The translations under genes and the position numbers were made by a program. From Solimonas sp. SE-A11 (lineage in GTDB: Bacteria; Pseudomonadota; Gammaproteobacteria; Nevskiales; Nevskiaceae), in contig NZ_JAUASX010000024.1 in NCBI RefSeq assembly GCF_030345715.1, forward strand, positions 1 to 64,000: 64,000 nt of DNA. The letters run 5' to 3'. Shown in pieces: positions 36,126 through 45,628 of the stretch (position 1 is its first letter; each line of letters opens with the position of its first letter). The notes beneath the pieces were generated by a model. That model saw nothing but the letters and a program-made list of their open reading frames with translations. It was not told the origin of the DNA and did not search any database.

Positions 36126-37424
36126 TCAGCTCGATATGCTGATAGCAGACAGATAGGGACGGCGTGCTGCCCATAACGCCACGCCTCCGAGAATCTGTGA
36201 CCCGCCACAGACCAGCAGCAATGGCATTGCCAATGACCCGTCGCCTTTGAAAAAGGCATGGCTGAGCCAGCCGACGAGTGTCGGCCCCAGGCCGAGTCCG
36301 GCCAGTGTCATGATCATCAGGCACAACGCCGTCGCTCGTCCGATCATCACCACAGGCACCAACTGCCGCAGGCCGGCCGCCCAGAGTCCACCGGTCATCG
36401 CGATCGTGAAAGTAGAAGGTGCGATAAAAGCGGCAGCAACGCGCCCATCGATCGGCAACAGGAACCAGAGCCCGAACACCACGCTGCCCGCTGACGCCAG
36501 CAGCCCCACTCGAAGCACGGCATCCCTGTGCCCGGCGGCAGTCCAGCGGTCCGCCAGCCAGCCACCAAAAAGCACCCCCGCGCCTCCAAAGACCGAGATG
36601 ATGATGCCGTAGGTCATGCCGAAGGTAGCCACGGACCAACCGTGCGTTCGCACGAAGTAGCTGGGCAGCCAGGCCGAGGACGCGTAGCCGGACATGCCCA
36701 TCAGCGCGAATCCGCTGGCCAGAAGCAGGATCACGCTCCAGCGCCCGCGCAGGAGCGTCCATTGGGCCGATCCAGCCTGGGATGCCGGCACGGTGCGCGG
36801 TGGCTCCCGCACAGCGAGCAACAGCAGTGCCAGCGCGGGTCCGGCACTGGCAAGTAGCAGCAGTACCGCCTGCCATGGCTGCACGGCGCCGATTACCGGG
36901 AGCGTCCAGTAGGCACCGCTTTCGATCATTTGTAGCAGCACCCCGCCGATCAGCACCGCGGCGCCAGCGCCCAGATAGACACCCAGCGAATATACGCTGG
37001 TCGCGCGTGCAGCCTGATGAGGCGGAGCATATGCAGCGATCAACGAATAAGCCGCGGGCGCCAGCGCCGCCTCACCGATCGCGAGCGCCGCGCGCGCCAG
37101 CAGCAGATCTCCGAAGCTTCGCGACAGTGCGGTCGCTGCTGTTGCCAGGCTCCAGAACAATAGCCCGGCGATGATCAGGTTGCGGCGATGGCCGCGATCC
37201 GCCACGTAGGACAAAGGCAGGCCGGCCAGGACGTACGCCAGTCCGAACACCCCGCCCAATAGCAGCCCAACTTGCGCATCGCCGATCTGGAACTCCGCCT
37301 GGAGTGGGGCCACCAGCAGGCTGAGGACCTGGCGATCCAGGAAGGACAGCATCGACGTCAGAAGCAGCACGCCCACGACGAACCAGAGATACAAGGGTCG
37401 GGCGACGGGACGCTCAGGGCTCAC
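36126..37424 (-). CDS. MFS transporter (spinster-like)
   Basis: The protein is 432 aa from a GTG at 37424. Twelve membrane helices are apparent, with LSFLDRQVLSLLVAPLQAEF in helix 1 and LSYVADRGHRRNLIIAGLLF, the MFS cytoplasmic loop A motif (D-R-G-x-R-R), after helix 2. The helix 4-5 stretch ARAALAIGEAALAPAAYSLI fits the spinster-like/phthalate-permease branch common in aerobic proteobacteria that degrade complex organics. The substrate is unknown. It is the first clear resident gene right of the tRNA fragment; the small gene at 37.5-37.7 kb lies upstream on the same strand, 86 bp away. Confidence 0.87.
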   Translation of the reverse strand: MSPERPVARPLYLWFVVGVLLLTSMLSFLDRQVLSLLVAPLQAEFQIGDAQVGLLLGGVFGLAYVLAGLPLSYVADRGHRRNLIIAGLLFWSLATAATALSRSFGDLLLARAALAIGEAALAPAAYSLIAAYAPPHQAARATSVYSLGVYLGAGAAVLIGGVLLQMIESGAYWTLPVIGAVQPWQAVLLLLASAGPALALLLLAVREPPRTVPASQAGSAQWTLLRGRWSVILLLASGFALMGMSGYASSAWLPSYFVRTHGWSVATFGMTYGIIISVFGGAGVLFGGWLADRWTAAGHRDAVLRVGLLASAGSVVFGLWFLLPIDGRVAAAFIAPSTFTIAMTGGLWAAGLRQLVPVVMIGRATALCLMIMTLAGLGLGPTLVGWLSHAFFKGDGSLAMPLLLVCGGSQILGGVALWAARRPYLSAISISS

Positions 37425-37510
37425 GGGTTAATTTCCAGGAAGGCAGGGCAGCAGTATGAAGCCTGCCGACGCAGCAGGATGCGCCAATATCGTCCAGCAT
37501 GCGCCTTGGA

Positions 37511-37720
37511 TCAGCCGCCGGCTCCGGCCGTGCGGCGCATGAATTCCCCGAGTTCCTGCATCGTGTAGAAGTACGCGACCTCGCCCGAGGCCACATTCTC
37601 GACCCTGCCGATGGCCTGGGCGGGGGTGGGATCAGCGGGGTCGCACAGCTGCACGACGAAGGAACGTGCTGCCGCCTGGAGGGCTTGAGCGAGTGCGGCG
37701 GGCAGAACAGTGCGTTCCAT
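37511..37720 (-). CDS. Small conserved protein, paralogue of the 53.5 kb gene
   Basis: This 69-residue protein starts at 37720 with CGGAG six bases upstream. It shares AAARSFVVQL, GRVENVASGE and QELGEFMRR with the 70-residue product at 53537-53749, so both belong to one small family (a beta hairpin followed by a terminal helix). The function is unknown. The two genes bracket the surface-protein region, one next to the SH3/outer-membrane gene and one next to the regulator. This copy lacks the tandem promoter box. Confidence 0.7.
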   Translation of the reverse strand: MERTVLPAALAQALQAAARSFVVQLCDPADPTPAQAIGRVENVASGEVAYFYTMQELGEFMRRTAGAGG

Positions 37721-37788
37721 GAGTCTCCGATCCTGCCGGTGAATCTCACCACCCCTCTCGACCGGTGGGCTTTCCATACGGCTGCGGC

Positions 37789-38796
37789 TCAGTTGCCCCA
37801 TCGCAAGCTCACCGCCACCAGCCCTGCCAGTTCGTTCAGGTCCATGACTTGCAGGTCCAGCCCGTACCAGATTCCAGAATCGCCGGCTGTCTCCCAGGAA
37901 ACGCCCGCCAGCCAGCTGTGCGTCTGGTAGTCCACATCCAACGGACGGCCGTTTAGGCGGACCTGCGTCTCGTTGCCGAGCGAGAAGTATCCACCGGCCC
38001 GCAGGGTCATGGCGCTGCCAGGCCAGTTCCAGCCGTAGCCCAGCGTCGGCGCCAATCCGAAGCCACTGGCCGGCGCATGGTCTTCCACCGACTGCGCCAA
38101 GGTGATCGGCGTCAGGGCCGTTGAGCTCAGGTACACATCAAAGTCATCGATGTAGCTCAGTGCCACCTCGACCTTCCAGGGCGCACTCAACCCATAGCCG
38201 ACACGCAGGAATCCACCAGGGACTGCGCGATCGAGCTTATCGACCTCTCCTGCGTAACCCTCCCTGGCCAGGTCCCGCCGCAGGCCTTCCCGACTTTGAC
38301 TACTGAATGCCGATCCCACACCTGCCGTGAACTGGATTCCGGCACCGGCACCGGTGGTCAGGAAAGTCATCGGCGGGGGCGGCACGCTGGAGACCGGCGA
38401 CCGCGTCGGGGTTCCCGCCAGAGGCACGGCCGGATAGGGTGAGCGGTAGATCTCTACCGGCGGCGTTGCCGGAGCGGCTACAGGCGGCGGAGCAACCGGT
38501 GCTGGCCGCGGGCCTGCGTAGTTCAGCAGATACTTGTGCTTGAGGTACCCCTCGGTACCCCCTGGGGTTCGCAGGCGCACGAACTCGCCATGCTCCGCCA
38601 GCACGGTAACCGCTTCGCCCTGATTCAATACGCCGAGGATGCCGCTGCCCAGGTCAGGCTGCGCGCGGACGTTGATCATCAGCTTGGCCCGAGTGGGTGC
38701 CGCTGTCTGTGCCGGCGCCGGCGGCGCCCAGGGTAGCGCTGCCAGGGCCAAGGCCCAGACGGTTCGCTTGAATCGCCACTTAACCGGCCGTGTCAT
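37789..38796 (-). CDS. SH3-domain outer-membrane protein
   Basis: The protein is 335 aa from the ATG at 38796 (GGAG upstream). It has a signal peptide (TVWALALAALPWAPPAPAQT), then a bacterial SH3 domain (~residues 35-92: LMINVRAQPDLGSGILGVLN then EAVTVLAEHGEFVRLRT), a Pro/Ala-rich linker, and a C-terminal ~190-residue beta-barrel-like part (FLRVGYGLSAPWKVEVALSY, SWLAGVSWETAGDSGIWYGL). The SH3 part would contact peptidoglycan or surface polymer and the barrel the outer membrane. It follows the giant surface-protein gene but is separated from it by a terminator hairpin. Confidence 0.8.
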   Translation of the reverse strand: MTRPVKWRFKRTVWALALAALPWAPPAPAQTAAPTRAKLMINVRAQPDLGSGILGVLNQGEAVTVLAEHGEFVRLRTPGGTEGYLKHKYLLNYAGPRPAPVAPPPVAAPATPPVEIYRSPYPAVPLAGTPTRSPVSSVPPPPMTFLTTGAGAGIQFTAGVGSAFSSQSREGLRRDLAREGYAGEVDKLDRAVPGGFLRVGYGLSAPWKVEVALSYIDDFDVYLSSTALTPITLAQSVEDHAPASGFGLAPTLGYGWNWPGSAMTLRAGGYFSLGNETQVRLNGRPLDVDYQTHSWLAGVSWETAGDSGIWYGLDLQVMDLNELAGLVAVSLRWGN

Positions 38797-38818
38797 TGCA
38801 GATCGCTCCAATAGAAAG

Positions 38819-38847
38819 CCCTCTGCCACTTTGGTACTGGCAGAGGG
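38819..38847 (-). terminator. Intrinsic terminator between surface-protein and SH3 genes
   Basis: CCCTCTGCCA and TGGCAGAGGG form a 10-bp stem with a 9-base loop, followed on the minus strand by CTTTCT. It ends 23 bases before the SH3-gene start, so it could act either as the terminator of the giant gene or as an attenuator in the SH3-gene leader. Confidence 0.65.
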
Positions 38848-39059
38848 AAAGGCCCCGGCGCTTGATGGACACCGTGGACTGGGCCTGAACTCGTGCTCGC
38901 TGGGAGTCGTCAGGCACGGGTTCATAGAGTTCAGCTCACCGTCGCTCTAGTACCGTGGCCTTTGCTCGGATTCGAATTCCCTTTCAACAAAACTGGCTTT
39001 CAGCCCGAGACTGCGCTCATCGGGGACAATGGCGCAGTCCCGGACCGGAGCCGCCTGGC

Positions 39060-42000
39060 TTATCGGCCGCTGCGGACCAGACTGCTCTGGTTGCCGATGG
39101 CGGTGGCATTGAGGTTGTTGCCGCTGGTGACGGCCCCGCCCGTGTAGCTGCCCGGCGTGGTCAGGCCGGCCGTGCTGAAGCCGACATTCACACTGCTGAT
39201 CGTCGCCGTCACCGTAGTGTTCAGCAGGCTCTGGCCGGCGCTCAGGCTGGTCAGCGGGCCGCCCATGGTGCTCACGCCATTCAGCTGCACCTGCTGATTG
39301 CTGCTGTTGGCGATCGTCTGGGCCACCACGACGTTGCCATTGACCGACAGCGCCGTCGGGATCGACGAGTCGGAGAACAGGCTGCTGCCGATGCTGCTGT
39401 CCGCCACCCGTGCCACCAGCACCGCAGCGTCGGTGGTCTGCGTGTCGTTGGCCGTCACCGCCGTGGTCGCAGCGTTGAAGTTGCCGCTCAGGTTGTTCAG
39501 CAGACGGCTGGAGTCGTTGCCCACCGTGGTGGCCTGCAGCCGGTTGCCGCTGACCGCCGCTGCCGGCAGAACGCTGCCATCCCCGCCGATGACGCCCACC
39601 ATAGTGTTGGTCACCTCCGAGAACAGGTCGCCACTGGTGGCCGCAGCGTTGCCCGTCAGGGCCTGCGTCGCAGTCAGCGCGATCGTGCCGGTGGCGCTGG
39701 AGAAGGCCGCGCCGTCCAGGTTGTTCAGCACGCGGTTACCTGCCACTGCGGAGCGGACCGTATTGTCGGCCACACTGACACTAGTATTGGCACCCAGCGT
39801 GGCGGCCTGTACGCCGATCACATTGTCCGTGGTGCCGCTGGTTGCACTGATGCCGCCGCTGGAACCGCTGATGACCTGCGTGGCGCTCAGGGCAATCTGC
39901 CCGGTCAGCGTGCCCGACACCGTGCCCGTGGTTTCGCTGTTGTTGCCGGTGGCGCTGGTGACGGCCTGGTTGCTGTCCACCGTCAGTGCCGCGAGTCCTT
40001 CGGTACCCAGCTCACCGATACCGACCGCGCCGATCCGAAGGCCGCCGTTGCTGGCCGCCAGCGAAGCGTTGCTGTTGAGCGTTTGCGTGGCGGTGGCGCC
40101 GAGCGTGCCGTCGATGTTGGCGGCGGAATCACCCAGGTCCACCACGCGGCTGTCATTGCCGCTGGCGACCGTGGTGACGCCATTGGCCGAGACGCTCAGG
40201 CTGGTGGCACCTGCCCCCGCAACGTTACCGATGTTGGCGTCGGTAATTCCGGCGTTGATGCTGTTGCTGCTGGCCGTGACCAGGCTGTCCAGCGTCTGGG
40301 TGGTATCGATGCCCGCCGTTCCGCCGGCCGCGATGCTGCCGAAGATCCCACCCAGGCTTGCCGTGCTGTTGTTGGCTGCCGACACGGCGACCAGGCTGTT
40401 GTCGGCGACGCTCACGCTGGTGCTGCCGGTGCCGTTTCCGACGGTGCCGCCGTTGAGCAGGTTCGCGCCGAGGTTGACGCTGTTGTTGGTGGCATCCACC
40501 GTCGCTCCCGCGCTGGCCTGGGTAACCGTGGCGCCGACGCGTGCGCTGGCCCCCACGGTACCGTTGACGCCGGCACCCACGATAGTGGACAGGTTGTCGG
40601 CCGCATCGGCGCGCACGCTATTGCCGGTGACCGTCAGGCCGGTGCCCGCGCGGGCGTTGCCCAGGCCGAGATCGGCGGCCGTGGTGGCGGCGGTGACGCC
40701 AACATAGACGCCGCTGTTCTGAGCCAGCGAGGCACCGATGCCGCCGGTCTGGCTGACCAGGCTGCCCACGTCGCCCTGATTGATCTGGCCGGACACCGCG
40801 CCGAACACGATTCCCGCATTGTTGCGCCGCGAAAGCGCCTGCAGCGTGTTGCCGTTGACGTTGAGCGAGACGTTATCAGTGTTGCTGCCGAACAGTGCTG
40901 CCGTCGGGCTGGACTCGACCAGGCCAAGGCCGGTGTCAAGATTCTGCGCCCGCGTGTCCACGTCATCCGCGACCTGCGTGAGGCTGACTCCGAGACGGTC
41001 GGTCGCGCTGGGCAGATTGACCACGCCGCTGACCGCGCCGATCTGTGCCTGCGCCTGGTTGGCCTGCGCCTGCGCAGCAAGCTTGTTGTCGCTGATCGTC
41101 AGGTTGAAGCGGCCATCGACGATGTCGATGGGCTCGGTGGCGCCGTACAGGCCGGCGCCGGCGCGGGTCAGGCCAGCCACTACGTCCGATACGCCGCCAG
41201 CGGCGGTGTTGGCGGTCTGGGTAGCACTGAGTACGACCGTGCCTTCAAAATTGCCGCTGGCGCTGTCGAGCGTCTGCACCGAGCGGTTCAGCTCGGTCTG
41301 CGCGTCCACGGTATTGCCGGAGACCGTGATCTCCGCCGCGGCGCGGCCCGGGTCCGCGCTGATCGTGGTGCCCGCGTCAATCACGCCCAGACGCAGGTCG
41401 GTGACGTTGGCGCCGGTGCTGATACTGTCTGCCGCCTGGGTGGCGCTGACCGCGGTGGTGCCGGTGGCATTGCTGCCGCCGCTCTGCGCGCCCAGGCTCT
41501 GGCTGTTGCGGTTGACCGTGATCAGGCTTGCGGCACGGTTGCCGGAAACGGTCAGCTGCGGGGCCGCCAGCGTGGTGGCGCTGGAGCCGATTCCCAGCCC
41601 GTTGACGTCGGCGGCCAGGGTCAGGAGCTGTGTCGATGATCCGATCGCCTGCTGGTCCTGCATCACACCCAGATTGGCTTCACGCGCGCCGGCGAACGCG
41701 GCCACGCTCTGCTGGGCGTTGTTGCCGATCACCTGGCCGATGGCGGTATTGTCCGAGACCGTGGTCTGCGACAGGGCGTCGGTGGTAGCGACGGTGCCGA
41801 TACGAGAATTGCTGATGTTGGCGCTCAGTGTGAGGTCGCCAGCGACCACGCCCAGGGTCTGGTTGCCACCGATGCTGGCCGTACCGGCCTGCACGCCCGC
41901 GCCGAGGTCGGCCACGGTGCTCTGGTCGTTGCCGGTGGCGATGGCCGTGAGGAGGTTGCCGGCAACGTTGCTGCTGACGCTGGTGGCCGTATCCACGCCG

Positions 42001-43487
42001 CTCAGGCCGATCAGGTTATCGGCGGCGATGGACTCGATGTTCACATCGAGCGTCTCCGCGCGCACAAACTGCTCGACGTCCGCGACCAGGCTGTCGTCGG
42101 CGCCATTCGGGCGTGCGCTAACGCTGGCAGTCGCACGGTTGCCGGTGGCCGCGGATTGCGTGCGGTTGCCGTCCACGACCAGCGCGCTGCTGGTGACCGT
42201 GGTGACGTCCACGCCGACCGTGGCGCTGGCGGCGGCACTGATGCTGGTGTCGTTGACCGTCTGCAGTCCGTAGGCAACGCTGTCCACGTCGCTACCGCTG
42301 AGGGCATCGGTCAGCTCCAGCACCAGGCGATTGCCGTCGGCCACCGATGCTGCGCGATTGCCGCTCACCGATATGCCGCCTGCGATGGTATCCACGGTAC
42401 CGGCGCCCGCCTCGTCCGTCAGGCCCAGGACCGAGGTGTTGATGCTGGCACTGACGTTGGACTGCTGGTCCAGGCCCTGGACGCCGACAGCCTGCAGGTC
42501 GCCGAGGATGGTCAGCGTGCCCGGTGCGGGATAGGTGTTGTCCTGCGCTGCGCTGGTGGCATCGTTGCCGCCTGCGCCCGAGTTGGCCCCACTGGCGATC
42601 AGCCGGCTGGTGCTGTCGTTGGCGCGCGCGGTGGCCGTCAGCGCGTTGCTGTCCACGGTCACGCTGGTGGCTCCAGACAGTGTGCCATCGTTGGTGATCC
42701 GCACGCCGGCTCCCGACTGCTCGATGGTCGCGGTGCTGGTGGTCTGGTCGGTGGTCGTCGCCAGCGCAGCGACAGCCAGGCTGTTCTCGCCGGTGGCAAT
42801 AGTCTGCGAGGCGAGCTGGCTGATGACCGTGGCATTGGATGCCAGCGTGTTGCCCGAGGTGGCCAGCGCCGCATCCACGGCGTTCTCAACAGCGGTACCG
42901 ACCTGCGCGCTCTGGACCTGCGCCTGGATCTGGCTCGGGTCGGCGAAGCTGGTGAGGATGACGGAGTTGCTGAGTTCGTTGGTGGCGGCCACGAGGCGCG
43001 ATGGGCCTCCGGCGCTGGGCTCGCCTACAGCGAAGTACTTGTCAGTCGACACGAGAACCTGTCCATCCGGAATCTTGATGTCCGATACGCCAGTGACCGT
43101 GGTACCGGGATTCTTGTTGTTGATCGCGGTCAGGAAGTCGGCATAGGCCGCGGCAAACTTCGCCTCCGCATCGGCGCGGTCCACAGCCTCGATGGTGAAC
43201 CCCCCCGTCTGCGTTCCGTCACCCGGAATCTCGATCTCAAAGGTAAAGGTGATGTCCGCCGCTTCGTCGGTGAACACCAGATACTTCGTCTCGGGGCTGT
43301 CGCCGTCGATCACCTTCAAGGGGGTTCCTTCGATACTCACGGCGCCCGACGGCGGCTTGACCACCCCACCGGTCTGGGTGATCTCGATGTTGAGTGCGGG
43401 CCCCGACTGCTGGGCGAAGGCCGGCTGATGGATCGCCAGACTGATAAGGCCGAGGGCGGATAGGGCAAACGGTAGCTTGTTGTTCAT
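39060..43487 (-). CDS. Giant repetitive surface protein, HfaD-like (1475 aa)
   Basis: A signal peptide (MNNKLPFALSALGLISLAI, ending PAFA-QQ) is followed by ~200 residues of unique sequence and then ~15 units of 60-100 residues. Each carries a motif close to V-x-G-N-x3-A-x-A-x-G-N (SVSGNRAASVADGN, VAGNLLTAIATGN, VSGNRLQATTVGN). The chain is rich in A, S, T, N and Q and almost free of Cys and aromatics, as expected of a beta-solenoid or curli-like fibre. Caulobacter HfaD, the holdfast anchor, is the nearest functional analogue by gene order, but is several times shorter. An AAGGGGA ribosome site is present. It probably crosses the outer membrane through the CsgG/HfaB-type protein encoded 153 bp upstream. 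Confidence 0.78.
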   Translation of the reverse strand: MNNKLPFALSALGLISLAIHQPAFAQQSGPALNIEITQTGGVVKPPSGAVSIEGTPLKVIDGDSPETKYLVFTDEAADITFTFEIEIPGDGTQTGGFTIEAVDRADAEAKFAAAYADFLTAINNKNPGTTVTGVSDIKIPDGQVLVSTDKYFAVGEPSAGGPSRLVAATNELSNSVILTSFADPSQIQAQVQSAQVGTAVENAVDAALATSGNTLASNATVISQLASQTIATGENSLAVAALATTTDQTTSTATIEQSGAGVRITNDGTLSGATSVTVDSNALTATARANDSTSRLIASGANSGAGGNDATSAAQDNTYPAPGTLTILGDLQAVGVQGLDQQSNVSASINTSVLGLTDEAGAGTVDTIAGGISVSGNRAASVADGNRLVLELTDALSGSDVDSVAYGLQTVNDTSISAAASATVGVDVTTVTSSALVVDGNRTQSAATGNRATASVSARPNGADDSLVADVEQFVRAETLDVNIESIAADNLIGLSGVDTATSVSSNVAGNLLTAIATGNDQSTVADLGAGVQAGTASIGGNQTLGVVAGDLTLSANISNSRIGTVATTDALSQTTVSDNTAIGQVIGNNAQQSVAAFAGAREANLGVMQDQQAIGSSTQLLTLAADVNGLGIGSSATTLAAPQLTVSGNRAASLITVNRNSQSLGAQSGGSNATGTTAVSATQAADSISTGANVTDLRLGVIDAGTTISADPGRAAAEITVSGNTVDAQTELNRSVQTLDSASGNFEGTVVLSATQTANTAAGGVSDVVAGLTRAGAGLYGATEPIDIVDGRFNLTISDNKLAAQAQANQAQAQIGAVSGVVNLPSATDRLGVSLTQVADDVDTRAQNLDTGLGLVESSPTAALFGSNTDNVSLNVNGNTLQALSRRNNAGIVFGAVSGQINQGDVGSLVSQTGGIGASLAQNSGVYVGVTAATTAADLGLGNARAGTGLTVTGNSVRADAADNLSTIVGAGVNGTVGASARVGATVTQASAGATVDATNNSVNLGANLLNGGTVGNGTGSTSVSVADNSLVAVSAANNSTASLGGIFGSIAAGGTAGIDTTQTLDSLVTASSNSINAGITDANIGNVAGAGATSLSVSANGVTTVASGNDSRVVDLGDSAANIDGTLGATATQTLNSNASLAASNGGLRIGAVGIGELGTEGLAALTVDSNQAVTSATGNNSETTGTVSGTLTGQIALSATQVISGSSGGISATSGTTDNVIGVQAATLGANTSVSVADNTVRSAVAGNRVLNNLDGAAFSSATGTIALTATQALTGNAAATSGDLFSEVTNTMVGVIGGDGSVLPAAAVSGNRLQATTVGNDSSRLLNNLSGNFNAATTAVTANDTQTTDAAVLVARVADSSIGSSLFSDSSIPTALSVNGNVVVAQTIANSSNQQVQLNGVSTMGGPLTSLSAGQSLLNTTVTATISSVNVGFSTAGLTTPGSYTGGAVTSGNNLNATAIGNQSSLVRSGR

Positions 43488-43640
43488 GGAAGCGGTCCCC
43501 TTGAATATTTAGGTATGACGTTCGGTGCATCGAATGGGTTGCGGTGCGGCGTTCAATCGCCGCGAGGTTCGCCGGTCATGGCGGACCTCCGTGCCGTCGT
43601 GGCGGGTCGCCGGTCGGTGCCGGCTTCATCGGGCGCGGAC

Positions 43641-44783
43641 TCATGGGGCGCTTCCGTCGCGCGGTCGGCGCGAAGCCTCAGGCCCGATGCCTCGCGGTCC
43701 AAACTGTCCCTCGCCCCCGCCAATGTCGGGGCGGCCGGTCTGCGGCAGCAGCGGTGCAACGGGCGTGGAAACCGCTGGCGCCGAAGCTGCTGGTGCGGGC
43801 GCCACGGCCGTGTCGGCCGATTCAGGCCGCGACGCGGCTCCTGCTCCGCCGGCGGTGCCGGCCTTCGGCGCCGCCAGGATCGACGCGGCCCCATCCAGCT
43901 TCAGAGAACTGCCCGGTGCCAGCTTCAGGTTCTCGGGCCGGTACTCGATACACTGCTGCGGATCGACACCCGCCATGGGGCTCAGCAGCTCCAGCACGGC
44001 CTGCTCAAGCGTGGTGCGCACGGCCAGCTGCAAGGGCTCCAGGTGCTTGCCGCCCACCTCGACGTCCACCAGCACGTCGCTGAAGAACTCGAACACCGAC
44101 AGGCTGACCTCGCGCCCCACCACCTGCTTCTGCAGCGACACGGTCTCCAACACCTCCAGGCTCTTGGAGTCCACCAGGCGCAGGTCCACGGCAACGTTGG
44201 CGATGAAGCTGCGCGCCGAGGGGCCCATCTGGTTGATCTCGGCCCGCACGCCGCCGCTGGTGATGGTGTAGTTGAGTTCCGTGATGCCGCCGACGATGAA
44301 GTAGTCGGTCTCCACCACCGTGCCGCCGGTGTAGGGCTTCCAGGGCACCTGCTGCACGTCGCCGTTGTTGTTGACGGCGTGCACCTTCTCATCGCCCAGG
44401 TAACGCTTGCCCAGCAGACCCAACTCCCACTCCGGCACGGTGGTGTCGAAGCGCTCGAACACACGAACCGCGCCGCGCAGCTTGCCCAGCGCGGACATGG
44501 TCATCAGCGAGCCGCCCTGGGTGATGGCGGAACCACCGTCCAGTTCGGAGAACTTGCCGGTGTAGTCGCGCACCTGGCCCACGCCGATCTTGGGCTTGGC
44601 GGGAATGCGCTGGCGCAGGGCGGCGCCCATGCACTGGAAGGCCGGCTCCAGCGGGGTAGTGTTGCGGGTGACGCTGGGGCCGACGATCTGCGGGGCTTGG
44701 TCCGGGGCGCGCTGCACGCCGCCGCCGACTCCGGCGCAGCCGCCCAGAAGAGCGGCTGTGAGAAGGACGAGACCGTGCCGCAT
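43641..44783 (-). CDS. hfaB: CsgG/HfaB-family outer-membrane secretion lipoprotein
   Basis: The protein is ~380 aa with a lipobox (LLTAALLGGC). CsgG-family blocks follow: KPKIGVGQVRDYTGKFSELD, GGSAITQGGSLMTMSALGKL, VRVFERFDTT, DYFIVGGITELNYTI and ANVAVDLRLVDSKSLEVLET. CsgG forms a nonameric channel that exports curli subunits; HfaB does so for holdfast anchor proteins. The C-terminal ~90 residues are a Pro/Ala-rich tail not found in CsgG. Its ATG shares one base with the upstream stop (TGATG), coupling it to the HfaA-like gene. The order HfaA-like, HfaB, HfaD-like matches Caulobacter hfaABD. Confidence 0.85.
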   Translation of the reverse strand: MRHGLVLLTAALLGGCAGVGGGVQRAPDQAPQIVGPSVTRNTTPLEPAFQCMGAALRQRIPAKPKIGVGQVRDYTGKFSELDGGSAITQGGSLMTMSALGKLRGAVRVFERFDTTVPEWELGLLGKRYLGDEKVHAVNNNGDVQQVPWKPYTGGTVVETDYFIVGGITELNYTITSGGVRAEINQMGPSARSFIANVAVDLRLVDSKSLEVLETVSLQKQVVGREVSLSVFEFFSDVLVDVEVGGKHLEPLQLAVRTTLEQAVLELLSPMAGVDPQQCIEYRPENLKLAPGSSLKLDGAASILAAPKAGTAGGAGAASRPESADTAVAPAPAASAPAVSTPVAPLLPQTGRPDIGGGEGQFGPRGIGPEASRRPRDGSAP

Positions 44784-45487
44784 CACGGGCTGGTCTCCAC
44801 GAAGTCGCAGGCGCGCGAGTCTTCCACGTTGGCATGGACCTGGGAGTCGTTCATCGACTGCGTGGTATCCACGGTATTGAGAATCTGGGCGCCGTCAGCG
44901 GAGATGCTGCCCAGCGAGACCGTGGTCGGGCTGTTGCTGATTCCGGAGGTCAGGGTGCTGCCAGTGTTGGACTGGCCGACCTGATTGACGTTGGTACCGT
45001 TGGCGGCGTGGCTGCCGCTGTTGAGCTGGCTGTTGCCGTCGAGCTGAAGGGAGCTGCCGACGTTGTTGTTGGCATTGAGCGCCGGGTAGGTGTTGGACCC
45101 GCTGACACTGCTGTTGACCCCTGAGGCGCTGTTGTCGGCCACGGAATGGTTGCCGGTGGTGGTCGCATTGAGCCCGGAGCCTTGCATGCCGACGGGAGCA
45201 ATACCCGAGCCGGAATGCGTCGGCGAGGCCGCGTTGCCCGTGGCGCTGACGCTGAGGTTGCAGTTGATCTGTCGCTCGATGTTGTTGGTGGTGTTGAAGA
45301 CGTAGCCCCCCGCCTTCTTGCGCTCGCGCAAATCCAACGTACTGAGCTTGACCGAACGCGCATTGGGATCGGACAGCCGGTAGGCCTGCTGGCCACCCAG
45401 ATCATTGGCCTCGGCCGAGGCAAGAGCACTGCCAAGTACGATCCCGATCAAGCCATTCCGCAACCACTGAGGGAATCTGGCAGTCAT
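44783..45487 (-). CDS. HfaA-like / curli-like secreted subunit (234 aa)
   Basis: The start at 45487 gives a signal peptide (GLIGIVLGSALASAEA). The mature protein has a conserved-looking front (RKKAGGYVFNTTNNIERQIN then CNLSVSATGN) and then short Asn/Ser/Gly-rich units (ATTTGNHSVADNSASGVNSS, LNANNNVGSSLQLDGNSQLN), the composition of amyloid-type or CsgG-exported subunits. It precedes the CsgG/HfaB gene with a TGATG overlap, the place of hfaA in Caulobacter. The HfaA assignment rests on position, signal peptide and composition, not on clear homology. Confidence 0.68.
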   Translation of the reverse strand: MTARFPQWLRNGLIGIVLGSALASAEANDLGGQQAYRLSDPNARSVKLSTLDLRERKKAGGYVFNTTNNIERQINCNLSVSATGNAASPTHSGSGIAPVGMQGSGLNATTTGNHSVADNSASGVNSSVSGSNTYPALNANNNVGSSLQLDGNSQLNSGSHAANGTNVNQVGQSNTGSTLTSGISNSPTTVSLGSISADGAQILNTVDTTQSMNDSQVHANVEDSRACDFVETSP

Positions 45488-45628
45488 TTTATTTATCTCG
45501 CCGGGTACATCAGAGGCTCCCATCGCGCCGGTCCCCATCAAGGACTCGGTGGATGCCGGAAGGCAAAGGAGCGGCGCCTGTAGGAATGCAGTCTCTGCCA
45601 ACTTCCCCAGGCGCCGCCGTGCCTGTCC

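Noticed and set aside
38955-43463. Very long plus-strand frames antisense to the 1475-aa surface-protein gene
   Set aside because: They are mirror frames of a GC-rich repetitive gene. They lack signal peptides, ribosome sites and domain features, while the minus-strand frame has all of these.
45500-45601. Possible tandem box upstream of the HfaA-like gene (GGAAGGCAAAGGAGCGG)
   Set aside because: It lacks the CGGAGGAA core, the 11-bp phasing is poor and no -10 hexamer lies at the 21-bp distance.
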